From positions 1 to 33,087 of the forward strand of contig JBBECF010000080.1 of the NCBI GenBank assembly GCA_040881945.1: a stretch of DNA of 33,087 bases. The letters are read 5' to 3'. The DNA comes from JBBECF01 sp040881945 (GTDB lineage Bacteria > Pseudomonadota > Alphaproteobacteria > Dongiales > Dongiaceae). Positions 7,934-15,182 of this stretch are shown piece after piece (position 1 is the stretch's first letter; each line of letters begins with the position of its first letter). Position numbers and translations under genes: made by a program. The notes below the pieces were generated by a model. The model ran no database searches. It saw nothing but the letters and a program-made list of their open reading frames with translations, and was not told where the DNA came from.

Positions 7934-9094
7934 CTAGAAGGCGGGAAGGGCGGGCGAGTCATTGGCAACGACCGCGACTCCTTCGACCTCGGTCAGCCAC
8001 TCCGGACGGCAGACGGCGCCTTGGACGATGAGGATCGGTAGCTGGGGGAAGCGCTCGGAGAGATAGCTGTCGACGCGGCCGAAATCGGTCGGGTCCCGAA
8101 GATAGACCGTGAAATGCATCATGTCGTCGAGTGTTGCCGATCCCGAGCGCAACAGGGCATCGACGTTGCTTAGCGCCCGGTCGAGTTGACGCAGAACATC
8201 GCCGGGGTGCACGACGCGCCCTGCACTATCGATGCTGGCTGTTCCCGAGATGAAATGGTGCGACCGGTCGGCATAAGCGATGCGCGTGCCACGCTCGAAG
8301 GTGACGTTGTAATCCTTCGTCTCGCACAGCCGGTCGAGGTCGTTGAGGTGCGACATCTGTTTCGGAGCGAGGCCGAGGATGGAGTAGGCATCCATCGCCA
8401 CGAGATCGTAGCGGTGCGCGCAGGCGCCCTCGATGCCCGTGCTGGCGATAAAATGCGTGTCCCTGGTCAAGCCTTGTTGCAGGAACAATTCGCTGCGGCT
8501 CTCGACCATACCCTGATAGAAGACGTCGACGTCCTTGAGGAAGATCCATGTTCTGACGCAGTGGTCGCGTAGGGTGCCGCCCTGGCTCGAGAGCGTATTG
8601 ATCAGGTCGTCGAAGATTTCACGGGTCTGAGTGGCCACCGACGCCGACGATCCGTAGGCGCCAGCGCAGAGGCGTGTGCTCCAGAGATGGGCCAGGCCGC
8701 TCTTCTCGATCAGCACGTGCTTAGGCGACAAACAATGTTTCGTAATGGGGGCCTTGCTCTCGAGGTGATACGCCAGAAGCGCGATCTTCGAATCGCGCAG
8801 GGGCGGCTGCTGCACGATCGAAACGGCCACCGGGCTGTCGGACGGCTCACCGAACAGTCCGCTACGTCGGACCGCCGCAACCTGATTCATCACGTCGCTG
8901 ACAAAGATCCGCCTGAATATTGCGGTCTCGGGTGCGAGGCCCAGCGCGTTTCTCGCTGCCGCGTAGTGCTCCTCAACGACATCGAGTTGCTCTGCGAGGC
9001 TGAGGCTCGCAGGGGCTTCTACGCATATGAAGTGCTCGGACCCGCCCGTCGCCGCTCTAAAGCTTCTGGTTGCGATCCCGTTGTCAACGCGCAT
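7934..9094 (-). CDS. Large RidA/YjgF-like protein (two-domain)
   Basis: This 386-residue protein has a C-terminal half that reads as a RidA/YjgF (Rid) domain: HFISGTASID, GDVLRQLDRALSNVDALL, LDDMMHFTVYLRD and GAVCRPEWLTEVEGVAV. Arg363 and Glu371 match the Arg/Glu pair that serves imine hydrolysis in RidA. The N-terminal half carries a second, weaker Rid-like pattern (REIFDDLINTLSSQGGTLRDHCVRTWIFLKDV ... STGIEG). This doubled architecture resembles the FkbO/Hyg5 chorismatase superfamily, but I cannot confirm those catalytic residues. I chose ATG 9094, with GAGAGG 10 bp upstream, over a GTG at 9112 that lacks a ribosome site. It lies beside two oxygenases and behind its own FNR box. Confidence 0.7.
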   Translation of the reverse strand: MRVDNGIATRSFRAATGGSEHFICVEAPASLSLAEQLDVVEEHYAAARNALGLAPETAIFRRIFVSDVMNQVAAVRRSGLFGEPSDSPVAVSIVQQPPLRDSKIALLAYHLESKAPITKHCLSPKHVLIEKSGLAHLWSTRLCAGAYGSSASVATQTREIFDDLINTLSSQGGTLRDHCVRTWIFLKDVDVFYQGMVESRSELFLQQGLTRDTHFIASTGIEGACAHRYDLVAMDAYSILGLAPKQMSHLNDLDRLCETKDYNVTFERGTRIAYADRSHHFISGTASIDSAGRVVHPGDVLRQLDRALSNVDALLRSGSATLDDMMHFTVYLRDPTDFGRVDSYLSERFPQLPILIVQGAVCRPEWLTEVEGVAVVANDSPALPAF

Positions 9095-9213
9095 TCCGTA
9101 GTGACCTCTCACTCGGACGCCAACACTGCTTGTCGTGACCGCGCGACAGGCCGCGCCGCAATTTCTTATCGTTGATTGTGCCGCTGGAGTAAGCCCGGGG
9201 TCTTCCCCCGTCC

Positions 9214-9227
9214 TTGATGTGGATCAA
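9214..9227. promoter_or_regulatory. FNR/FixK-type box upstream of the RidA-like gene
   Basis: TTGAT-GTGG-ATCAA is a second exact TTGAT-N4-ATCAA site, centred about 126 bp before the ATG at 9094. At the usual -41.5 placement, transcription would start near 9179 on the minus strand. It differs from the 7763 site only in spacer bases. Confidence 0.75.
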
Positions 9228-9353
9228 TGCTGGTCGCGCAGCCGGGCCTCGCCGATCGCATCGGCCTCGCGCCGCGTGGCGCCGCCGCCGCCCGGCGACC
9301 TATTCGTGGTCATTCGCACAGCGGACGATCCACGTTTCGAGTGCCACGGCCGC

Positions 9354-9527
9354 AAGGCGTTCTTCTACCTGGGCGGGCTGACCGAGGGCACCGAGACGAT
9401 CGCGGCGTTCGTCGCCTTCTGCCTGTTCCCGGACGCCTTCGCCGCCCTCGCCTACGGCTTCGGCGCGCTGTGCTGGGTGACGACGCTGTCGCGCATGGCC
9501 GCGGCTGGCCGCTCGTTCGGCGATTGA
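9354..9527 (+). pseudogene. Orphan 3' fragment of a CDP-alcohol phosphatidyltransferase gene (right repeat copy)
   Basis: The fragment encodes the final 57 residues of the gene at 5485-6090 (KAFFYLGGLTEGTETIAAFV ... GRSFGD) and ends in TGA instead of TAA. The codons upstream (about 9135-9345) have no similarity to the rest of the family: the CDP-alcohol catalytic motif is absent, so the fragment cannot be functional. Recognisable alignment begins only around 9345 (HGRK versus QGSK). The nine differences from the intact copy are nearly all synonymous, which suggests it evolved as part of a working gene before being cut off. It marks the right edge of the accessory block. Confidence 0.85.
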
Positions 9528-9691
9528 GCCGGCGCGAAGCGCTATTCGGCCGCCACGCCCGATGGAGCGCGCCCCAGCCTCGGGTCGGGCACGCCCGGCC
9601 CGGGGCCGGAGGGCCGATTTCTTGGCACTCCAGGCCGTCTTCGCCCTGATCTGAATCATTTCAAGTGCCCGCAAAAGATAGTAATTTCAAA

Positions 9692-9697
9692 TATAAT
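9692..9697 (+). promoter_or_regulatory. Probable -10 region before the Nfn/Kor operon
   Basis: TATAAT lies within an AT-rich island (9651-9701) that contrasts strongly with the surrounding G+C-rich DNA. It is embedded in the short inverted repeat CAAAT-ATA-ATTTG. No good -35 is visible, and the start codon of the first gene is about 80 bp downstream, so an activator-dependent promoter is possible. The remainder of 9528-9776 holds nothing I can assign. Confidence 0.4.
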
Positions 9698-9776
9698 TTG
9701 GCAGCGGCGGTGCACGCCGGCTCGGAACAGACCCGCTGGCCCCCGTGCGCCTGACCCAGGCCGAAAGGTGGTGGCC

Positions 9777-10628
9777 ATGTCCGGTTTCCCGATCGTCGCT
9801 CGAGAGGACTTCTCGGACACGACGTTTCTCGTGGAAATCCGCCATCCGGCCATGGCCAGGGCGGCGCGACCCGGGCAATTCGTCATCGTCATGATGCACG
9901 ACCATGGCGAGCGCATCCCCCTGACGATCGCCGATTTCGACCGGGACAAGGGAACCGTGACCCTGGTCGTCCAGGCGGTCGGCAAGACCACCAAGGAGAT
10001 GCAGGAGGGGTGCCGGGCGGGCCTGGCGCTGTTCGGCATGGTCGGACCCATGGGGGTACCCAGCCGCATCGGCGACGCCAAGAAGGTGGTCTGCGTCGGC
10101 GGCGGCCTGGGCGTCGCGCCAGTCTTTCCCCAGGCGCGCGGCTTCAAGGAAAGCGGCGCCTACGTCATCGGCGTCGTCGGCTTCAGGAGCCGCGATCTGG
10201 TGTTCTGGGAGGACAAGTTCCGGGCGTGCTGCGACGAGTTCGTCATTTGCACCGACGATGGATCGGCCGGGATCAAGGGCCTCGTCACCGAGGGCATCAA
10301 GGCGGCGATCGAGCGCCACCCCGACATCGACGAGGTCATCGCCATCGGCCCGCCGGTCATGATGAAGGCCTGCGCGGAGACGACCCGCCCGCACCGGATC
10401 AAGACGACCGTCAGCCTGAACCCGATCATGGTCGACGGCACCGGAATGTGCGGCGGTTGCCGGGTCAAGGTCGGCGGGAAGCTGATGTTCGCTTGCGTCG
10501 ACGGGCCGGATTTCGACGGTCACGAGGTCGACTTCGACGACCTGAGGAATCGGCTGCGGCGCTTTGCCAAGGAGGAAAAGCTGGCCTTGGAGCATTGGGC
10601 GGACGGCTGTCGGCGACTGAGGGGCTGA
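9777..10628 (+). CDS. NfnA-like ferredoxin-NAD(P)+ oxidoreductase small subunit (FAD and [2Fe-2S])
   Basis: This 283-residue flavoprotein belongs to the ferredoxin reductase/PyrK/SudB family. The N-terminal FAD barrel has RPGQFVIVMMHDHGERIPLTI, the NAD-binding half begins with VVCVGGGLGVAPVFPQARGF, and the C-terminus has the cysteine cluster GTGMCGGCRV ... FACVDGP typical of [2Fe-2S] subunits. Paired with the next gene it matches NfnAB, or sulfide dehydrogenase SudBA, which exchanges electrons between NADH, NADPH and ferredoxin. ATG 9777 has AAAGGTGG just upstream; two tandem GTG codons precede it in frame. It is the first gene of a five-gene run. Confidence 0.85.
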   Translation: MSGFPIVAREDFSDTTFLVEIRHPAMARAARPGQFVIVMMHDHGERIPLTIADFDRDKGTVTLVVQAVGKTTKEMQEGCRAGLALFGMVGPMGVPSRIGDAKKVVCVGGGLGVAPVFPQARGFKESGAYVIGVVGFRSRDLVFWEDKFRACCDEFVICTDDGSAGIKGLVTEGIKAAIERHPDIDEVIAIGPPVMMKACAETTRPHRIKTTVSLNPIMVDGTGMCGGCRVKVGGKLMFACVDGPDFDGHEVDFDDLRNRLRRFAKEEKLALEHWADGCRRLRG

Positions 10629-10630
10629 TC

Positions 10631-12133
10631 ATGGCCAAGAAGACGATCCGGACGATTCCGCAGGAGCGGGCCGCCATGCCCGTTCAGGACCCCGAAGAGC
10701 GGGTCACGAACTTCCGCGAGGTCGCGCTCGGGTTCACGCTGGAGGACGCCCTCGTCGAGTGCGCCCGCTGCCTGGATTGCCCGAAGCCCGCCTGCGTCGC
10801 CGGCTGCCCCGTCGGCATCGACATCCCCGGCTTCATCATGAAGGTCGCCGCCCAGGACTATCGCGGCGCCTACGAGATTCTCAGCGAGGCGAACCTGCTG
10901 CCGGCGATCTGCGGCCGGGTGTGCCCGCAGGAGGACCAGTGCGAAGGCGTGTGCCCGGTCGGAGAAACCCTCGAACCGGTGGCCATCGGGCGCTTGGAGC
11001 GCTGGGTCGGCGACCGGGCGATCGCGGAAGGCTGGAGCAGCCGCCCGCACATCGAGCGCAACCGCTTCAAGGTCGGCGTCATCGGCTCCGGTCCCGCCGG
11101 GATGGCCTGCGCGGCGGATCTGGCCAAGGCCGGGTGCGACGTCACCATCTACGAGGCCCTGCACGAGCCCGGCGGCGTGCTGCGCTACGGCATCCCCGCC
11201 TTCCGCCTGCCGAACGACGTCGTCGACGCGGAGATCGCCAACCTGACGAAGCTGGGCGTCGAGATAAAGTGCAACACCCTGGTTGGGCGCTTGTTCACGG
11301 TCGAGCAGATGCTGGACGAGATGGGCTACGACGCCGTGTTCATCGGGACCGGGGCCGGCTCGCCGAAGTTCATGGGAATACCCGGGGAATTCCTCAACGG
11401 CGTGCTCTCCGCCAACGAGCTGCTGACGCGCTGCAACCTGATGATGGCCGGCAGGTTCCCCGACTATGACACGCCGCTTCACCTCGGCCGGCGGATCGCG
11501 GTCATCGGCGCCGGCAACACGGCCATGGACGCGATGCGCGTCCCGCTGCGACTGGGCGCGGCAAAGGTCTGTTGCGTGTATCGCCGGACGGAGGCGGAGT
11601 GCCCGGCGCGCAAGGAAGAGCTCCATCATGCCCAGGAGGAGGGCATCGAGTTCCACTGGCTCACCGCGCCGGTCGAGATTCTGGACGACGGCGAGGGAAA
11701 CGTGCGGGCGATGCGCTGCCTCCGCATGGAGCTTGCCGAGCCGGACGACTCGGGCCGGCGGCGCCCCGTCCCGATCGAGGGCAGCGAATACGAGTTCGAG
11801 ACCGACATGGTGGTCTACGCCATCGGCACCAGCGCGAACCCGATCCTCGGCCAGACCTCGAAGCTCAAGCTGAACAAGTGGGGCTACATCGAGACGGACG
11901 AAAGCCTTGCCACCTCGATGGCGGGGGTCTATGCCGGCGGCGACATCGTGACCGGCGCCGCCACCGTGATCCTGGCCATGGGCGCCGGGCGCCGGGCGGC
12001 GCGCGGCATCAAGGACTATCTCGCGATCCGCGACAGCGAAGCCGTGTATCGGCCCGAACGGACCGGCGCCGAGGGCAGGTTGTTCGGCATCGACCTCGCC
12101 GAGAGGAGCTTCTCGCGCCTCCGGGTCGCCTAG
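10631..12133 (+). CDS. NfnB-like NADPH-dependent flavoprotein large subunit (GltD family)
   Basis: This 500-residue protein is related to the glutamate synthase small subunit. The N-terminal iron-sulfur domain has C44-x2-C47-x2-C50 with further cysteines at 55 and 59, then CGRVCPQEDQCEGVC, enough for two [4Fe-4S] clusters. An FAD-binding segment follows (VGVIGSGPAGMACAADLAKA, ~150), then the NADPH-binding IAVIGAGNTAMDAMRVPLRL and the conserved YRRTEAECPARKEE. The C-terminus carries the second FAD motif (VYAGGDIVTGAATVILAMGAGRRAA). No glutamate synthase large subunit is nearby. The flavoprotein partner and Kor genes point to an Nfn-type role. The ATG begins 2 bp after the previous stop. Confidence 0.87.
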   Translation: MAKKTIRTIPQERAAMPVQDPEERVTNFREVALGFTLEDALVECARCLDCPKPACVAGCPVGIDIPGFIMKVAAQDYRGAYEILSEANLLPAICGRVCPQEDQCEGVCPVGETLEPVAIGRLERWVGDRAIAEGWSSRPHIERNRFKVGVIGSGPAGMACAADLAKAGCDVTIYEALHEPGGVLRYGIPAFRLPNDVVDAEIANLTKLGVEIKCNTLVGRLFTVEQMLDEMGYDAVFIGTGAGSPKFMGIPGEFLNGVLSANELLTRCNLMMAGRFPDYDTPLHLGRRIAVIGAGNTAMDAMRVPLRLGAAKVCCVYRRTEAECPARKEELHHAQEEGIEFHWLTAPVEILDDGEGNVRAMRCLRMELAEPDDSGRRRPVPIEGSEYEFETDMVVYAIGTSANPILGQTSKLKLNKWGYIETDESLATSMAGVYAGGDIVTGAATVILAMGAGRRAARGIKDYLAIRDSEAVYRPERTGAEGRLFGIDLAERSFSRLRVA

Positions 12134-12143
12134 ACAGGGACGG

Positions 12144-14114
12144 ATGAAATTGCGAATGCGCACAGAGGCTTTTCCCAACCCGACTCGAGAACGGACCGGG
12201 TGCACGCCCGGCGACGAGGCGGCGCGGGGTCTGGCCGCCGCGGTCGGCAAGACAGGCGGCGCCGCGCCCCGGCGAAAGCCGGCGGTCACCGTCGACGAGC
12301 ACATCGTCGAGATCGTCAGCGACTCGGGCGAGGGCGCGCAGCGGTGCGGCCAGTCGTTCGGATCGATCGCCGCGCGGACGGGACACGGCATATGGACCGT
12401 CGAGATCATCCCGGCGGAAATCCAGCCGCCGGCGCGCAGCATCGCCGGAACCAGCGGCAACCGTGTCCGCCTGGCGTCGCGGCGCATCATGAACGGCGGC
12501 GACGAGGCCGACCTGGTGGTCGCCTTCAACGAACAGGTGCTGCTCAGCCGGGTGCGCGCCGACGAGCTCAAAGCCGATTGCCTCATCCTTCTGGAAAGCA
12601 AGTGGCGGACCGACCCCGATGCCGCGATCGCCGCGTCCTACGCCCATGTCTGCGACGAGCTGACCGCGCGGGGATACCGGCTGCACGAGATCCCGATGGA
12701 ACGCGAATGCGTGAAGTACGTACCGGATCCGCGGCGCGGCAAGAACATGTTCGTGCTCGGCCTGCTCTGCAGCATCTACTGCCTCGATCCGGACATCGCG
12801 CGGGCGCAGGTGCGTTTCGTTTTCCGGAAGAAGGACGAAAAGGTCATCGACGCCAACCTCGAGCTCTTGCAGGCCGGCTACGAATGGGCCGAGGTCAATC
12901 TCGACCTCAAGTTCGCGATCTCGTCGTCGAGGCCGCGCGAGCCCCAGATCGTCGTGAACGGCAACACCGCCCTGGCGCTCGGGGTGGTGGCGTCGGGCAT
13001 GGAGGTCTGCGCGATGTACCCGATCACGCCGGCGACCTCGGCGTCGCACTACCTGAGCGACATCTTCGAGAAGGTCGGCTGCGTCGTCCATCAGGCGGAG
13101 GACGAAATCGCCGCCTGCGCCTTCGCCATCGGCGCCTCCTATGCCGGCAAGTGCGCGGTGACCATCACCTCGGGCCCCGGCCTGTCCCTGAAACAGGAAG
13201 GCCTGGGTCTCGCCGTGATGGGGGAGATCCCGCTCGTCGTCATCGACGTGCAGCGGGGCGGACCCAGCACCGGCCAGCCGACCAAGGCGGAACAGGGCGA
13301 CCTGCTCGCCGCCTGCTTCGGCGGCCACGGGGACGCGCCGAAGATCGTCATGGCCGCCGCGACCATCGAAGACTGCTTCTACTCGGTCATCGCCGCGCGC
13401 AAGATCGCCGAGACCTTCAACATGGTCGTCATGGTCCTGACCGATGCGAGCCTGGCGACGGCGCAGCAGCCCTTCCCGCGGCCGCACTTCCGCGACGACT
13501 GGCTCGCCCCGCCCGTGGACCAGAGCGCGGCCCCGGACGGCGCGAAGCCCTATGACTGGGACCCCCGAACCGGTCTGGCCGCCAGATTCATCCCGGGACA
13601 GCCGAACGGGATGCACTGCCTGACCGGGCTGGCCCACGACCGGTCCAGCCGTGTGGCCTACGATCCGGAGGCCAACCAGGAAGGCATCCGCCACCGCAGC
13701 CTGAAGCTGGCCGCCTTTCAGAGGACACTGCGGACCCCGGCGGTGTTCGGCGGCGAGGACGGGGACCTTCTGCTTGTCGGCTGGGGCAGCACCAAGGGCG
13801 CCATCGAGGAAGCGGTCGAACGCCTGCGAGCGGAGGGATCCAGGGTGTCGGCCCTGCACCTCAAGTTCCTCCAGCCCATGGCCTCAGGCATCAAGGAGGC
13901 GATGCAGCGGTTCGACAAGGTCATGACCATCGAGAACAACTGGTGCGACAGGGTGGACGGCGACCTCATCGACGGGCAGAACCGCCGCTATTCGAGTCTC
14001 GCCTGGCTGCTGCGCGCGCGACACCTCATCGACGTCGACTGCTGGGGCGAAGCCCGAGGCGAAGCGATCAAGCCCGGCGCCATCGTCGAGGTCGTCCGGC
14101 ACAGGCTGCAGTAA
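12144..14114 (+). CDS. korA: 2-oxoacid:ferredoxin oxidoreductase, fused gamma-alpha subunit (KorA type)
   Basis: This 656-residue subunit belongs to an oxidoreductase that cleaves a 2-oxoacid to acyl-CoA while reducing ferredoxin. Residues ~48-255 are the gamma domain (EIVSDSGEGAQRCGQSFGSI ...), and ~260-656 the alpha domain (GNTALALGVVASGMEVCAMY, AEDEIAACAFAIGASYAGKC, GGPSTGQPTKAEQGDLL). The gamma-alpha order and the GPSTGQPTKxEQGDL motif are typical of 2-oxoglutarate-type KorA, although pyruvate or other 2-oxoacids cannot be excluded. The first ~45 residues are an unconserved basic, Ala-rich extension, so a later start is possible. It lies 10 bp behind the NfnB-like gene. Confidence 0.87.
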   Translation: MKLRMRTEAFPNPTRERTGCTPGDEAARGLAAAVGKTGGAAPRRKPAVTVDEHIVEIVSDSGEGAQRCGQSFGSIAARTGHGIWTVEIIPAEIQPPARSIAGTSGNRVRLASRRIMNGGDEADLVVAFNEQVLLSRVRADELKADCLILLESKWRTDPDAAIAASYAHVCDELTARGYRLHEIPMERECVKYVPDPRRGKNMFVLGLLCSIYCLDPDIARAQVRFVFRKKDEKVIDANLELLQAGYEWAEVNLDLKFAISSSRPREPQIVVNGNTALALGVVASGMEVCAMYPITPATSASHYLSDIFEKVGCVVHQAEDEIAACAFAIGASYAGKCAVTITSGPGLSLKQEGLGLAVMGEIPLVVIDVQRGGPSTGQPTKAEQGDLLAACFGGHGDAPKIVMAAATIEDCFYSVIAARKIAETFNMVVMVLTDASLATAQQPFPRPHFRDDWLAPPVDQSAAPDGAKPYDWDPRTGLAARFIPGQPNGMHCLTGLAHDRSSRVAYDPEANQEGIRHRSLKLAAFQRTLRTPAVFGGEDGDLLLVGWGSTKGAIEEAVERLRAEGSRVSALHLKFLQPMASGIKEAMQRFDKVMTIENNWCDRVDGDLIDGQNRRYSSLAWLLRARHLIDVDCWGEARGEAIKPGAIVEVVRHRLQ

Positions 14115-14128
14115 CGCGAGGTCGAACC

Positions 14129-15118
14129 ATGTCCGCTCCCCTGACCGAGTGTATGTTGAAGCTGATCGACGAGGAATACACCCTCCACGACTACCAGAGC
14201 GACATCCCGCCACGCTGGTGCACCGGATGCGGCGACAACGGCATCCTGACCGCCGTCCAGCGGCTGTGCCGGGACGAACAACTGGCGCCCGAGAAGACGG
14301 TGTTCGTGTCGGGAATCGGCTGCTCGAGCCGGTTCCCGCATTACATGAACGCCTATGGCTTCCACGGCCTGCACGGCCGGGCGCTTCCCGTCGCCGAGGG
14401 CGTAAAGCTGCGGCGGCCGGACCTCCACGTCTTCGTCACCACGGGCGACGGGGACTGTTGCAGCATCGGCGCTGCGCACTGGATTCATGCCGTGCGCTAC
14501 AACATGAACATGACCGTGCTGCTGCACGACAACCAGATCTACGGCCTCACCAAGATGCAGGCCTCGCCGACCTCCCCGCGGGGACTGAAGAGCAACACGA
14601 CGCCCCGCGGCACCTATCTGGACCCGCTCAATCCGCTGACCGTCACGTTGGGCGTGGCGAACGCGTCGTTCGTGGCCCAGGCGGCGGATTGGATTCCCGA
14701 GGCGCTCTACGACATCATCCTGCAGGCGTATCGCCACAAGGGGTTCTCGTTCGTGCGCATCCTGCAGCGGTGTCCGGAATTCCTGCCGCACCACTTCGAC
14801 CCCTGGCTGCGCGACCCCGCGAAGATGCGGCTGCTCGTCCACCCGCAGGGCCTGCAATTGAGCGCCGCCCTTTCCAAGACCTACCGGAACCAGGAGGTGC
14901 ACGATCCCGGCAATCTGAACCGCGCCCGGGAGATCGCGTCGCTCACCGACGAGATCCCGGTCGGCATCCTCTACCGGAACAGCCAGGTGCCTTGCTACGA
15001 GGACCTGCGCGAGGGGGAACGGCCGAATACGCCCGGATTGATCAAGACGGTACTCGAAGAGGAGTTCGACAAGTTCACGATCTGGCCCGAGGAGCAGGAT
15101 GGCGCCCCAAGGAGCTGA
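14129..15118 (+). CDS. korB: 2-oxoacid:ferredoxin oxidoreductase, thiamine-binding beta subunit (KorB type)
   Basis: This 329-residue catalytic subunit has a thiamine diphosphate motif GDGD at 106-109 ending in DNQIYGLTKMQASPTSP (Asn135). It has cluster-binding cysteines at 31 and 34 (RWCTGCGDNG), 65 (GIGCSSRFPHY) and 215 (ILQRCPEFLP), consistent with one [4Fe-4S]. The intact active site contrasts with the degenerate thiamine-like domain of the next gene. ATG 14129 has GAGG about 9 bp upstream. The C-terminus is longer than in minimal archaeal beta subunits, as is common in bacterial Kor proteins. Confidence 0.9.
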   Translation: MSAPLTECMLKLIDEEYTLHDYQSDIPPRWCTGCGDNGILTAVQRLCRDEQLAPEKTVFVSGIGCSSRFPHYMNAYGFHGLHGRALPVAEGVKLRRPDLHVFVTTGDGDCCSIGAAHWIHAVRYNMNMTVLLHDNQIYGLTKMQASPTSPRGLKSNTTPRGTYLDPLNPLTVTLGVANASFVAQAADWIPEALYDIILQAYRHKGFSFVRILQRCPEFLPHHFDPWLRDPAKMRLLVHPQGLQLSAALSKTYRNQEVHDPGNLNRAREIASLTDEIPVGILYRNSQVPCYEDLREGERPNTPGLIKTVLEEEFDKFTIWPEEQDGAPRS

Positions 15119-15182
15119 GTGTGGCGGCGCCCGACGCGGGCGGCCTGGCGGGAGCTCGGAGGAAGGACGATCGGATGATGCC

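Noticed and set aside
9135..9353. An upstream coding extension of the orphan phosphatidyltransferase fragment
   Set aside because: The frame is open but has no similarity to the family, lacks its catalytic motif, and contains the FNR box and a promoter region for the opposite strand.
9630..9650. Possible sigma-54 promoter (TTGGCAC at about 9631) before the Nfn/Kor operon
   Set aside because: The -24 element looks perfect, but the bases that should form TTGCA at -12 read GCCGT, so the GG/GC spacing is wrong.
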